From positions 62,001 through 126,000 of the forward strand of contig DATMRW010000030.1 in assembly GCA_035565775.1 (NCBI GenBank): DNA of 64,000 nucleotides. Direction: 5' to 3'. Below are positions 36,324-45,662 of the stretch, piece by piece. The notes beneath the pieces were generated by a model. It did not search any database. It was not told where the DNA came from and worked only from the letters and a program-made list of their open reading frames with translations. The translations under genes were made by a program, and so were the position numbers. Each line of letters begins with the position of its first letter. Within the stretch, counting starts at the first letter, position 1. The stretch comes from PRO6 sp035565775 (GTDB taxonomy: Bacteria; Pseudomonadota; Alphaproteobacteria; Rhizobiales; Xanthobacteraceae).

Positions 36324-37064
36324 TCACCAAATGAACTGGTGCCCCATTCTATCAAGTCTTCTTAGGCGATCCTCGTAGTCCGGCATGATCGTTTCCAACG
36401 ACCGCCAAAATCGCCGTGAATGATTGTGCTCAAGAACGTGACAAGCCTCGTGTGCAATAACGTAGTCGACCAGCGGCATCGGAGCCATCACCAAGCGCCA
36501 GTTGAGGCGGATGCGCCCCCGTGAATCGCAGCTTCCCCAGCGTTTGGACTGGTCAACGACATTGACGGTCGGTGTTGGAATGCCAAGCGTCTCTGCGATC
36601 ATTCGCGCGCGGGCAGGAAAATGCTGGATCGCATGCGCTCGGTACCAGTGCCTGAGCCCGCTGCGGACAGCGGCGCGCTGAATGGATTCATGGCCATTCG
36701 GCAGCACCGGCGCGACAAGGGTGGAACCTCTCGCAGTAATCCGGGTCGTGACGGCGGTTTCGTCGGGAATGAGCCTCAGGCGATATTGGCGGCCGAGGTA
36801 GTGAAAGGTCTCGCCACTCACAAATTCCTTGGCGACCGGCTGGCCCCCAAGCTCGCGGTACGCCGCCTGTTTGCGAAGCAGCCAAGCGCCTTTCTTGCGA
36901 ACGATGCCGAGGACGCGGTCATCGTCTAAGTCCGACGGCGCGAGGACGCGCACTCCGTCGAAGCCAACAGATATCGCCACGGTTTTCCGGCGCGCCGTCC
37001 GCTCGATTAGGAACGCAAACGTTTCGCCGCCAAAAACGATGGAATGCTGAGCCGCGTCCGTCAT
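36324..37064 (-). CDS. YgjP/SprT-like zinc metallopeptidase
   Basis: A 246-residue DUF45-type metallopeptidase. The zinc motif HEACHVLEHNHSRRFW lies near residues 208-223, with the usual upstream QSKRWGSCDSRGRIRLNWRL. Such genes very often sit next to hsdR of type I restriction systems; their role is not settled. The start overlaps the hsdR stop by four bases. Confidence 0.85.
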   Translation of the reverse strand: MTDAAQHSIVFGGETFAFLIERTARRKTVAISVGFDGVRVLAPSDLDDDRVLGIVRKKGAWLLRKQAAYRELGGQPVAKEFVSGETFHYLGRQYRLRLIPDETAVTTRITARGSTLVAPVLPNGHESIQRAAVRSGLRHWYRAHAIQHFPARARMIAETLGIPTPTVNVVDQSKRWGSCDSRGRIRLNWRLVMAPMPLVDYVIAHEACHVLEHNHSRRFWRSLETIMPDYEDRLRRLDRMGHQFIW

Positions 37065-40030
37065 CCCGCATACCTCGCGCGGGCGACATCCATGATCTTT
37101 GCCGTCGTGGCTTCAACCTTGTGCGCGTCCAATCCCAAGCTGCGCAATTGCTCCTTAATGGATCGGCGCATCTGTCGCTGGACGTCCTCCTTTTGATGCC
37201 AGTCGACAACTTCAGCATACTCCTCAAGTGCCTTGGTGATACCGGCAGCGCTCCGAGAGCGCTCGGGGTCTGGTAGGTCAGCGTCAATGAAGGGCAGGAT
37301 GGCGGCAGCCGTTCCGGTAAGGCCGTCGCTTCTGCCCGCCGCGCCCGAGCGAATATCTGCGGCTCGCCCGACCATTGCTTCAAGCTGGGTCAAGGCGCTG
37401 GCAGCGGAGACGCGAGCTTCCCGCCTATCATTGACGATCCGCTCCAACTGTTCCCAAAGCGAGGCGTAAGCCGTGGGGTTCTCGTCGCGGTGGACGTGGA
37501 TCTCCTGGCGGATGGCGTGCTCGATCTCCGCTGCCTTGGCATCGCTCGACCTGAGGCTTTCCAGATGCGGACGGAAAGCGGGGTCGAGAATATCTAACTT
37601 CACCAACAACTGTTCGACACCCGTCACCGAGAGGTGGCTGGTAATAATCTTGCCCACCTTCGCGCCGTAGTCCTTCGGGTCAAATGGCTCCTCGTAATAG
37701 GCGCGGCGGGCGAGAACGCGGATGCGCGATAGCCACTTCAAGTCGGATGGATAGGGTTCTTCCAATGCCTTTGGGTCCGGCAAGACCATGTCCATGGCCT
37801 CGGCAAAGCGCAGGAAGTCGAGCTCGAATTTGGCGCGGATATCGTCGGGGCGCAGCAACTCGACGCACGTCGTATCGTCCTCGCGGCCAATACCTTCGAA
37901 GAGCCGAATAGCCGCTCGGTGCCGACTTTCAAGAAGCTGGATTTTCTCGGACAGTGGACGAAGCGCACTGGCTATGCCGTCTTCGTCCGAGAACATATCC
38001 AGGGCATCGGAAATGCGTCGATTGTCGCCCCAATAGTCAACGACCAACCCATAGGTCTTACCGTCAGCGGTCCGGTTCACGCGGGCGATGGCCTGCAAAA
38101 GCGTATGCTCTCGCAGAGGGGCATCGAGATACAGAACCTGCTCGACCGGCGCGTCAAAACCGGTGAGCAGCATATCGCACACGACCAAGATTTTCATCGG
38201 ATCGTCACGCTTCTTGAACCGGCCAATCATGGTGTCGCGGTCGCGTTTGGACAGGTGATGGGCTTGCAACCGGGCGCTGTCGTTGTTGGATGCGGACATG
38301 ATCAGCGCGCATTCTGGCGCACCAAGCTGCCGCAAAGCTTCGACGTAGGTCACGGCGACGTCTCGGCTGACCGTCACTATTTGGGCTTTGAAACCATTCG
38401 GTTCGATAGTGCTTCGATAGTGCGCAAGGATATCTTTGGCGATGGCCTCAACACGAACTTGAGCTCCGGCAAGCTTCTCCTGAAGTCGCATGCCGCGCTT
38501 CAGTTTCTCAATCTCTTCGTTCGACAGTTCAGGGAACGTGGCCCGAATATCCCGTTCGAGATCGCGCCCGTCGATCCGTAGTTGCGCGTCGCGCATCTCG
38601 TAATAGATCGGGACGGTCGCCCCATCCTTCACAGCCTGGTCGATCAGGTAGCGGTGCAGATAGTCGCCGAAGACCTCGCGGGTGCTGCGGTCCTTTTTGT
38701 CGATGGGCGTGCCGGTGAATGCGATCATGCAGGCATTGGGCAGTCCTGCCCGCATCCGAGCGGCAAGCGCGCCATATTGCGTCCGGTGCGCTTCATCGAC
38801 CATGACGAAGACGTTCCGCGCTTTGGAAATGACCGAAGAGCGTTTCGGCACGGCGCTGTGAAACTTGTGGACTGTGGTCAGAACTGTGGTTCCAGCGCCG
38901 CCCGATAGAGCGTTGCGCAGCGCGTCTCCGCTTTCGGCCTGGATGGGGTTGGCAAATCCTGAACGCTGGAATTGTCCGGTGATCTGGTCATCAAGGTCGG
39001 TTCTATCCGTAACGATGACAATCGTCGGATTTTCGGCTTCGGGAAGGCGGCGCAGTTTGGTCGCAAGAAACACCATCGTCAGCGACTTACCGGAGCCTTG
39101 GGTATGGTGGATAACGCCGCCACGGCGTTGTGGATTGGGTGCGGTCCGGATGCGTTCAATCGCCTTGCCGACGGCAACGAACTGCTGATAGCGCGCCAGC
39201 TTCTTGATGCGCCGTCCGTCGATAGTCTCGAACATGACGAAGTTGCGGATGAGATCGAGCATATTGGCTGGGGCGAGAAGCCCGGCAAGCAAGATGTCTT
39301 GTCCGGTTGGTGTTCGACCCAGCTGCGCCGCAAGCGCATCGAGCGTGAGCGGATATGGGTCTTTCCACTCAGCCCATTGGCGAGCGGGGGTCAGCGTCGT
39401 GCCGTACTTCGCCACGTCGCGCGCCAGTGCGATGGAAATCTGCGCCGTCTCGAACAAGCGTGGAGCGCCAAGTCCGGCGAATTCATCCCGGCTTTCGTAG
39501 CGCCGGAACTGACGGATCGCCTCGCCCATCGGGTCGGCCAGTGATGGCGATTTACATTCAATTACCGCGAGCGGGAGACCGTTCACGTAAACGACGATAT
39601 CGGGGATGATGTCCTGACGAGCCCCCTTGATCGCGACTTGGCGGGCGAACTCGAACATGTTGGCGTATGGATCGTCGAAGTCAAAAAACCGAACATTGCG
39701 GTCCTGTCGTCTGCCGCCTTCCGTGTGGGGGGCCGTCACGCCGTAGGTGAGAGCCGTATAGGCGCTCTCGTTGGCTTCCATGACATCGACGGCTGTAACG
39801 CGTGTTACAGCCGCAACAGCGCGGCGGACGCCGTCCTCGCCGAGCCACGGATTGAGGCGCGCCAGGCATTCCGCAAGGCGAACCGTCAGAACCGGCTCGG
39901 TCGCCAGCCCGTCGCGCAATCGTCGCACGTCGTATGGTGACAAGGGCTTATAGTCGAACAGCACCCGCAGAAGGTCCGTCGCCGGCTCCTCTACCCATTC
40001 GCGCTCAAGCTGTTCACTGGTTTCGTTCAT
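37061..40030 (-). CDS. hsdR: type I restriction enzyme R subunit
   Basis: A 989-residue motor and nuclease subunit. The N-terminal nuclease has Asp...Glu-x-Lys in IPDIVVYVNGLPLAVIECKS (about residues 140-160). The SF2 translocase has Walker A HHTQGSGKSLTM, DEAHRTQYG and the GTPIDKKD region; the later helicase motifs include LLTGFDAP and the Arg finger region IARVNR. The C-terminal helical domain binds the M2S core. Its start overlaps the hsdS stop (ATGA). It cleaves DNA after collision of translocating complexes if sites are unmethylated. Confidence 0.95.
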   Translation of the reverse strand: MNETSEQLEREWVEEPATDLLRVLFDYKPLSPYDVRRLRDGLATEPVLTVRLAECLARLNPWLGEDGVRRAVAAVTRVTAVDVMEANESAYTALTYGVTAPHTEGGRRQDRNVRFFDFDDPYANMFEFARQVAIKGARQDIIPDIVVYVNGLPLAVIECKSPSLADPMGEAIRQFRRYESRDEFAGLGAPRLFETAQISIALARDVAKYGTTLTPARQWAEWKDPYPLTLDALAAQLGRTPTGQDILLAGLLAPANMLDLIRNFVMFETIDGRRIKKLARYQQFVAVGKAIERIRTAPNPQRRGGVIHHTQGSGKSLTMVFLATKLRRLPEAENPTIVIVTDRTDLDDQITGQFQRSGFANPIQAESGDALRNALSGGAGTTVLTTVHKFHSAVPKRSSVISKARNVFVMVDEAHRTQYGALAARMRAGLPNACMIAFTGTPIDKKDRSTREVFGDYLHRYLIDQAVKDGATVPIYYEMRDAQLRIDGRDLERDIRATFPELSNEEIEKLKRGMRLQEKLAGAQVRVEAIAKDILAHYRSTIEPNGFKAQIVTVSRDVAVTYVEALRQLGAPECALIMSASNNDSARLQAHHLSKRDRDTMIGRFKKRDDPMKILVVCDMLLTGFDAPVEQVLYLDAPLREHTLLQAIARVNRTADGKTYGLVVDYWGDNRRISDALDMFSDEDGIASALRPLSEKIQLLESRHRAAIRLFEGIGREDDTTCVELLRPDDIRAKFELDFLRFAEAMDMVLPDPKALEEPYPSDLKWLSRIRVLARRAYYEEPFDPKDYGAKVGKIITSHLSVTGVEQLLVKLDILDPAFRPHLESLRSSDAKAAEIEHAIRQEIHVHRDENPTAYASLWEQLERIVNDRREARVSAASALTQLEAMVGRAADIRSGAAGRSDGLTGTAAAILPFIDADLPDPERSRSAAGITKALEEYAEVVDWHQKEDVQRQMRRSIKEQLRSLGLDAHKVEATTAKIMDVARARYAG

Positions 40031-41307
40031 GCAGCTTGCTCGGCTTTGTCACGATGCCGCACAATGATGCTTTCCGGGAGGCGAATGCGCCCTGAGAGCA
40101 GTTCCTGAGCTAACGCATCCCGGTTTTCGACCAGCACCTTGCGGGTCTCACGCTCTTTTGCGATCCGCATGTCAAATGCTTCGCCGACATCCGCGATCTT
40201 TTGTTGCTCAGTCGTCGGGGGCAGCAAGATCTGCAGCTTCTTAAAGACCGGCATGTAAATGGTCTGGTGCGTACTGCCTTCCTGAAGTCGATCCCACTCG
40301 CGTTCCATGTGGCGGAAAACCTGAACGAGATAGGCCGGTACAAGAGTTGGCCCGCAGACCCAGTTCGCAAAATCCTGGCTGGTCGCCATTGGGCGCTTCA
40401 TACGCGAGGCCTTGCCTACCGTTGCCGTCCGGGAGAACACCACAGTGTCTTTGGGCAGGACGCGCGCCGAGGAATTGGCAATCCCCTTAGCAGTGACGCA
40501 TTCCGAGGTCTGGTCCACTTCGAGCGCGTCAAGAGCCTCGGTGTCTGCGAGCGACAACCAAGGGATTTCACCATTCCAGTAGTCTGGCTTATCTCGGCTT
40601 GGAGTGTGCCCACTTTCGAGTTTGGCAACCTTCGTCAGCGTCACGAGGTCCCAATCTGCCGGGATATGGGTAATACCCTCGGCTACTCGCCCAAGTACCC
40701 AGCGCGCTGGTAACCGCTTCATCGGCGCCTTCTCGCGTCGAACGCCACGCGTTAGCATTTCCCGCATAGTGGCGTGCTTGGCGTCGACGAGCGCCGCGAT
40801 CAGCGCCTCAATTCTAGTGATAGCCTCCTCCACCGTACCCAAGACCTTGGCAATCGCGCGCTGTTCAGCGAGCGGAGGAAGGCTAAGGCGAGTAGCAAGA
40901 AACTCTTCTGTTGGTACACGGTTCGCTTTCCGCGAGCCAATCGCAGCGAACTTGAAACGCCCATAGAAGCTAGGACGTGCGACCGTCTTTAGGAACCAAG
41001 ACGGGTCCACGTCTCCGACAAAGTCGAACGTCGGCAGATCAAGCGTTGTTTCATATCCGTCTAGATGCGCCGGAATGATCCCGAATGCGCCATTTAAGCA
41101 ATCAAGCTTGCTATAGGCAAACTGGCCCGCTTTGCGGATATAGTAATTGGTCGCTTCGCTTCCGCCACGATCCGAACTCGCAACGATGCCGCGCCCATAA
41201 AGTCGAATTGTCAGCTTTCTGGCATTGCTGCCGTTGCTTCCTTTAATTCGGCTTTCCCTGATGAGGTCGCTTATTTTCACCGGGGGCCAGTGGCTATTAC
41301 CCGACAT
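40027..41307 (-). CDS. hsdS: type I restriction enzyme specificity subunit S
   Basis: A 426-residue subunit with two target recognition domains separated by helical spacers. The first spacer is LPPLAEQRAIAKVLGTVEEAITRIEALI (about 145-170), and the matching C-terminal one is LPPTTEQQKIADVGEAFDMRIAKERE (about 360-385). The recognition sequence is bipartite and cannot be predicted. It overlaps hsdM by 11 bases and hsdR by four. Confidence 0.92.
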   Translation of the reverse strand: MSGNSHWPPVKISDLIRESRIKGSNGSNARKLTIRLYGRGIVASSDRGGSEATNYYIRKAGQFAYSKLDCLNGAFGIIPAHLDGYETTLDLPTFDFVGDVDPSWFLKTVARPSFYGRFKFAAIGSRKANRVPTEEFLATRLSLPPLAEQRAIAKVLGTVEEAITRIEALIAALVDAKHATMREMLTRGVRREKAPMKRLPARWVLGRVAEGITHIPADWDLVTLTKVAKLESGHTPSRDKPDYWNGEIPWLSLADTEALDALEVDQTSECVTAKGIANSSARVLPKDTVVFSRTATVGKASRMKRPMATSQDFANWVCGPTLVPAYLVQVFRHMEREWDRLQEGSTHQTIYMPVFKKLQILLPPTTEQQKIADVGEAFDMRIAKERETRKVLVENRDALAQELLSGRIRLPESIIVRHRDKAEQAA

Positions 41308-42823
41308 AGCCCATCTCCTTGAGAAGCGCGTTCATGCGCGCGGCGGCTTCGTCGCGTGCCTGCTCGGCCGCCCAGAGTTTGCCAAGCTCAGCTTTCACGT
41401 CGATCGGCTTTTCCGGTTCAAGCGTGTCGATGTAGCGGGAGATGTTGAGGTTGAAATCGTTCTCTTCGATTTCTTTCATATCCACTACACGGCAAAAGCG
41501 GTCCTCATTTCCCCAGGCGCGGAAGGCGTCACGAATGTCCCTGATATCGCCTTCACCCAAGATGTTCTTTTTGGGACGCTCCTCAAACTTCTTCGCACCG
41601 TGGATGAACAGTACCTTGCCTTTACGCTCAGGTGCCTTCGCCTTGTTGAGGATCAAAACGGTCGCTGGAATGCCAGTGCCGGCGAACAGATTTTCCGGCA
41701 GGCCGATGATCGCCTCGAACAGATCGGCTTTCAGCATCGCTTCGCGAATGCGCCCGTCGCCTGAGCCGCGGAACAGCACCCCGTGCGGCATCACCACGCC
41801 GCAAACACCTTTAGCGTTGAGCGTCGCCACCATGTGCTGAACGAAGGCCAGATCGCCCATATTTTTGGGGGGGATGCCGTAGATGAATCGGTTATGTCCC
41901 TTCTTCTCAGTGTCGCCAGAAACGTCCTCCGCGCCCCAGCTATCCAGCGAGAAAGGCGGGTTGGCGATCACGCGATCATAAAGGAAGAGGTTGCCGTCCT
42001 GATCGAGCAGGCGCGGATTGCGGATTGTATCGCCCTTTTCAATCCGCGCATCGCGAAGCCCATGCAGCAGCAGGTTCATCTTGGCGATGGCCCATGTGCC
42101 AAGGTTCTTTTCCTGCCCATGCAGCGTGATGTTGAGCGCTTCGCCGAGCCGCTTGCCTTCAAGCTCCGCCACATGCTCCGCGACCTGAACCAGCATGCCG
42201 CCTGAGCCACAGGTGGGGTCGCTGATGCGCATGCCGGGCTTGGGGTCCAGCAGCTCCACGATCAGCCGCACGACATGATGGGGGGTGTAGAACTCGCCGC
42301 CCTTCTTGCCTGCATCGTCCGCGAACTTATCGATCAGGTATTCATAGGCGCGACCAAGCATGTCCGGCTCTGAAAGCGAGGCGTTCGACAGGTCGATGCG
42401 TGAGAAGTGGTCGATCAGACGCGACAAAACGCCTTCCCGGTTCTTGGCGTCGCCAAGGCGCGATTCGGAATTGAAGTCGATATTGGCCAGCACGCCTTCA
42501 ATCGAGGGATTGGCGTCCTCAATCGCGGCGCATGCCTTGTTGAGGTGATCGCCAATGCCCGTCGTCAGCTTTTTGATCGACGACCAGCGCGCGCGTTCAA
42601 CCAGAAAGAACTCATGCTCGTCCGGGTCGCTATAGGCAACGTCCTCCGGCAGGCCCTGACGGATAGCCTCTTTGGCCTCTTCCTCGAAACGATCAGAAAG
42701 GCGCTTTAGAAACAGAAAGCCGAAGATGTAGATCTTGTAATCGGAACTATCGATGGAGCCGCGAAGAATATCGGCGGATTTCCAGAGATGATTTTCCAGT
42801 TCGGTACGTGTGAGTTTGGCCAT
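41297..42823 (-). CDS. hsdM: type I restriction enzyme methyltransferase subunit M
   Basis: A 508-residue N6-adenine methyltransferase. The N-terminal HsdM_N domain begins LENHLWKSADILRGSIDSSDYK; the AdoMet motif region is ISDPTCGSGGML; the catalytic motif is VIANPPFS. The start is ATG 42823 with GAGGGAAAC directly upstream, rather than an earlier in-frame codon. It lies seven bases after the half-size S gene. Confidence 0.95.
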   Translation of the reverse strand: MAKLTRTELENHLWKSADILRGSIDSSDYKIYIFGFLFLKRLSDRFEEEAKEAIRQGLPEDVAYSDPDEHEFFLVERARWSSIKKLTTGIGDHLNKACAAIEDANPSIEGVLANIDFNSESRLGDAKNREGVLSRLIDHFSRIDLSNASLSEPDMLGRAYEYLIDKFADDAGKKGGEFYTPHHVVRLIVELLDPKPGMRISDPTCGSGGMLVQVAEHVAELEGKRLGEALNITLHGQEKNLGTWAIAKMNLLLHGLRDARIEKGDTIRNPRLLDQDGNLFLYDRVIANPPFSLDSWGAEDVSGDTEKKGHNRFIYGIPPKNMGDLAFVQHMVATLNAKGVCGVVMPHGVLFRGSGDGRIREAMLKADLFEAIIGLPENLFAGTGIPATVLILNKAKAPERKGKVLFIHGAKKFEERPKKNILGEGDIRDIRDAFRAWGNEDRFCRVVDMKEIEENDFNLNISRYIDTLEPEKPIDVKAELGKLWAAEQARDEAAARMNALLKEMGYVG

Positions 42824-42830
42824 GTTTCCC

Positions 42831-43463
42831 TCAATGGTTCTGGTTGTCGCCAAACAGGCGCGCGTCAATCAGACGTCGCGCGAGTGAGCGGCGGATTTCG
42901 GCAGCCTCCAGGGCGGTGCGGTAGGCGATTTGCGCGTCCTTAACGAGGGCAGCGATGCTCTCCTGTTCGTTCCGCGACGGCAGATTGATTTCGAGCTTGG
43001 CAAGGTCTTTGGGCGACAGGGACAGCAGCGTCGTCGCCCCTCTCCGTAGGACCTCGATCTTTGGGCGAAACACATCGCTGGACAGGATTGCAAACAGCGC
43101 ACCCCCCGCCACATCAGGGCCGGGCCGCACGACAATGATGTTTGCGCTGGCGATAGCCCCTACTGTCTCAGCCCCCACAAGGCCGAATTTCAGCAGCGTG
43201 CCGCGCCCCGTGACGAGCACGTCGTCGACCTGCACCGCGTAGGTCGCGGCTTTGGAGGGAGACGAAAAACCTACTGTGTCCAGCGCTTCTCGCGCGGCTA
43301 CAGCGCCATCTTGGAGGTCACGTACGCCGATAACCGGCAGCCGTTCGCCCGGGCGAACCACCGTTTCCTCGCGCGACACCCCAACGCCCGCGAAGACCTC
43401 CGCAACATCCAGAAGGCGTGCGGTGGAGCGGCCGAGGCCGACTGCTTTCACTTGTTTCTTCAT
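42831..43463 (-). CDS. half-size HsdS-like protein (single target recognition domain)
   Basis: A 210-residue protein with one TRD and one conserved helix: RLPVIGVRDLQDGAV, then LSLSPKDLAKLEINLPSRNEQESIAALV and a coiled end with EIRRSLARRLIDARLF. It is the first gene of the type I operon, before hsdM, which also has a full-length S. It may form a dimer acting as an alternative specificity, or compete with the full subunit. Start ATG 43463. Confidence 0.78.
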   Translation of the reverse strand: MKKQVKAVGLGRSTARLLDVAEVFAGVGVSREETVVRPGERLPVIGVRDLQDGAVAAREALDTVGFSSPSKAATYAVQVDDVLVTGRGTLLKFGLVGAETVGAIASANIIVVRPGPDVAGGALFAILSSDVFRPKIEVLRRGATTLLSLSPKDLAKLEINLPSRNEQESIAALVKDAQIAYRTALEAAEIRRSLARRLIDARLFGDNQNH

Positions 43464-43477
43464 ACGCGATTGATAGC

Positions 43478-43526
43478 CGTAGCAAGCTACGTCGTCAAGA
43501 AAAAATTAAACCGTAATCAGCTACGG
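43478..43526. promoter_or_regulatory. pair of operator-like palindromes at the hsd operon start
   Basis: CGTAGC-AA-GCTACG (43478-43491) is a perfect palindrome. CCGTA-ATCAGC-TACGG (43511-43526) is a second related one 33 bases on. Both contain GCTACG and sit between the first hsd gene and the divergent HTH gene, so a shared repressor is likely. Confidence 0.6.
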
Positions 43527-43548
43527 CGTAAAAGTACGTGATTTAAGC

Positions 43549-43577
43549 TTGACGGTCCAGCGAATCGCGCTCATATA
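43549..43577 (+). promoter_or_regulatory. candidate sigma-70 promoter for the small HTH gene
   Basis: TTGACG (43549-43554) and CATATA (43572-43577) are separated by 17 bases and lie about 50 bases before the start codon at 43624. Confidence 0.5.
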
Positions 43578-43623
43578 GGAGACGCCTGACTAGAGTCTGG
43601 CCTTGGAAACATAGGAGAAATGC

Positions 43624-43878
43624 ATGGCATCACGGGCGAAGCCCAGTGGCCTCACAATTACGGAGCGCGACGCGGCGCTCATTCGCGGAATGATCAAGCG
43701 GGGCGACCGCCATCACGATATCGCGGCGTTCTTCGGCCTCAATCAGGGCCGGATCGCTGAAGTAAAGGATGGGACGCGGTTTCCTGAAGTTCCGCCGGTG
43801 AGTCCAGACGAACTTCCGCCGAGGGGGCCGTATCTCACCCCGAAGGCAAAATGGATGGAAAACCGACTGGTCTCGTAA
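43624..43878 (+). CDS. small helix-turn-helix protein divergent from the hsd operon
   Basis: An 84-residue protein starting at ATG 43624 behind TAGGAG. Residues 12-50 (TITERDAALIRGMIKRGDRH, then IAAFFGLNQGRIAEVKDG) form a likely helix-turn-helix like those of resolvase or Xre type. The C-terminal part is Pro-rich. Similar short proteins occur in rhizobial genomes without a known function. Its position opposite the hsd operon, across two palindromes, suggests a control protein; this is not shown. Confidence 0.65.
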   Translation: MASRAKPSGLTITERDAALIRGMIKRGDRHHDIAAFFGLNQGRIAEVKDGTRFPEVPPVSPDELPPRGPYLTPKAKWMENRLVS

Positions 43879-44016
43879 ACCAGCCGATTTCCGAATACCT
43901 GGGCCGAAGCCCGCTAGGCATGCTTGAACACCATTACCCTAGCTGGCCCATCCTCAAAAATCAATGACCCGGCGCTTCGGACGGGTCTCATTTTCGGCCC
44001 AAGGAGGGCCAGCTAC

Positions 44017-44187
44017 ATGTTTGAAATCCTTCGCGCGAACGCAGGCGGGTACTTCTGGCGCCTTAAGGGCGCCAACGGCGAAACCCTGTGCCACTCCGAG
44101 GTCTACACCTCCAAGCAGTCCGCACAGGCGGGCGTCGATGCGGCGAAGAGGGTTGCCCCGCTCGCCCAGATCCACGACCGGACCTAA
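44017..44187 (+). CDS. YegP/DUF1508 family protein
   Basis: A 56-residue protein containing one DUF1508 unit: FEILRANAGGYFWRLKGANG, then ETLCHSEVYTSKQSAQAGVDA. Many family members have two units; this is the single form. Start ATG 44017 with an excellent AAGGAGGG site; an upstream in-frame ATG lacks one. A terminator follows. The function of the family is not well defined. Confidence 0.85.
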   Translation: MFEILRANAGGYFWRLKGANGETLCHSEVYTSKQSAQAGVDAAKRVAPLAQIHDRT

Positions 44188-44209
44188 CGTACTCAACTTA
44201 AGTTTGAAT

Positions 44210-44243
44210 GAGCCCCGTAGTGAACGCTGCGGGGCTCCTTTTT
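44210..44243 (+). terminator. intrinsic terminator after the yegP-like gene
   Basis: GAGCCCCGTAG (44210-44220) pairs with CTGCGGGGCTC (44227-44237) and is followed by CTTTTT. Confidence 0.9.
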
Positions 44244-44386
44244 CTGCATAGCCCTTCAAGCTAAATCTGATTGCCCGGCACGCGGCTTGGCTCTTTGCAG
44301 CTGCTCACCCCTGGATTTCCCACGCCCCGCTTTCAAAGGCATCTTAGCGATCCGTCGTGGCTCATGACGTCAGCCCCGCTCAAGTA

Positions 44387-44429
44387 CTCATATTTGAGTG
44401 ATTAACGCAGAATGATCGTCATATATGAG
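44387..44429. promoter_or_regulatory. HipB operator-like palindromes downstream of hipA
   Basis: CTCATATTTGAG (44387-44398) and GTCATATATGAG (44418-44429) share the core TCATATnTGA with two sites upstream of hipB. The second site abuts the hipA stop codon. Confidence 0.55.
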
Positions 44430-45662
44430 CTAAGTACTGCGCGCTGTTTCCATCTCGTCACCGACGAAAGCGGCCTCATAGTCGCGCGCCAGCGCGCCTG
44501 AGACGCCAACCTGTCTGAAGGCCTCTCGCCATCCGTCCGAAACGCGCTGCGCTACTGCCCGGATGATCTCTCGAGCTTCAGCCTCAGGAATCTCGAAAAA
44601 CTCGCAGGCTTCCAGGGCAAGGTTGATCGACCGATCATGGGCCCCTTCCTCAAGGATCGCCGTCTCGAGGTGCGGGTTGCGGTCCGGCGCCGGATTCACG
44701 TCGAATACCGGCGACAAGCGCCACCGCCCCGCTCCAACATAGAGGAAGCCATGGTTCTTCAGGTGATCGTCCTTGTTGGACACCAAAATTGTGAAGATCA
44801 GACGCCGGTAGAGTTCGCGGAAATCGTCAGAAGGATCGGGTGAATAAGCCCGCATGAAATCAACGATCTCCGTATAGGAACCAAGCTCCACCCCCGTCTT
44901 GCCGAGTGCGGTGCGCGCGGAGATGTAGGGAATCCGCGCGGCCCCACGCCGATCGAACCGCTGGATCAGCGCCACCGGGAACGGCGTGTCCGCCAGTTCC
45001 AGCCGTGCCTCGGGCGTGCGGATACCGCAGGCTGCCGCCAGGCGCAGCGTCGCGACCTCGACGCGTTCGATCGGTTGTTGATCGTGGACCGAGGTGAACT
45101 TCGCCAGCCACAGCACATCGCCGTCCCTGACATTGGCTTTGGGGCGAGCGCCGCCGGAGCCGCCGGCGCCGGCGAGCGCCTGCATATCCTCGGGCGATAT
45201 TTCCTTGCCTTGCTCATAGGCCCGCGCGATCGCCGTGATGGTTTCGAGATCGACCAGACGCGGAACGGCGTCCGCTGCCTTGCCGCGAATGACCTCGCCC
45301 TTGTCATCCAGAAAACGCAGCGCGCCTTGGCGGCAGGTATCGTCGGAAAGTGTCAGATACTCGAATTCGTTGAGACCATTGCCATAGGCACGTTCGAGCA
45401 GCCGGCGTCCCCAACTGTCCGGAGCCGCATCGGCGAAAACGCCCGCCAAGGCATCGCGCATGTTGCCGGGCTGTCCCGAGGTGTGAAATGGGCCGGCCTC
45501 AAGAAGGAAATCGGGCTGTATAGCGAAGGCGCGCGGGTTTTCGATCCATTCGGCGCCATAGGCGAAGGTCGAGAATTGCCGTGGCCCGGTATGGGTGAAA
45601 CGCAACTGGCCCACCAATGTTCGGCCTTCGCCAAGCACGACATGGGCGACGAAATCGGCCAT
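44430..45662 (-). CDS. hipA: HipA-type toxin kinase
   Basis: A 410-residue serine/threonine kinase toxin. The couple_hipA N-terminal region precedes the Gly-rich loop GAGGSGGARPKA (about residues 166-177). The catalytic loop is SNKDDHLKNHGF (about 293-304), and the metal-binding Asp is in LSPVFDVNP. HipA kinases of this kind phosphorylate tRNA synthetases or other targets, inducing growth arrest. Its start shares one base with the hipB stop (TGATG). No inactivating change is visible. Confidence 0.92.
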   Translation of the reverse strand: MADFVAHVVLGEGRTLVGQLRFTHTGPRQFSTFAYGAEWIENPRAFAIQPDFLLEAGPFHTSGQPGNMRDALAGVFADAAPDSWGRRLLERAYGNGLNEFEYLTLSDDTCRQGALRFLDDKGEVIRGKAADAVPRLVDLETITAIARAYEQGKEISPEDMQALAGAGGSGGARPKANVRDGDVLWLAKFTSVHDQQPIERVEVATLRLAAACGIRTPEARLELADTPFPVALIQRFDRRGAARIPYISARTALGKTGVELGSYTEIVDFMRAYSPDPSDDFRELYRRLIFTILVSNKDDHLKNHGFLYVGAGRWRLSPVFDVNPAPDRNPHLETAILEEGAHDRSINLALEACEFFEIPEAEAREIIRAVAQRVSDGWREAFRQVGVSGALARDYEAAFVGDEMETARST

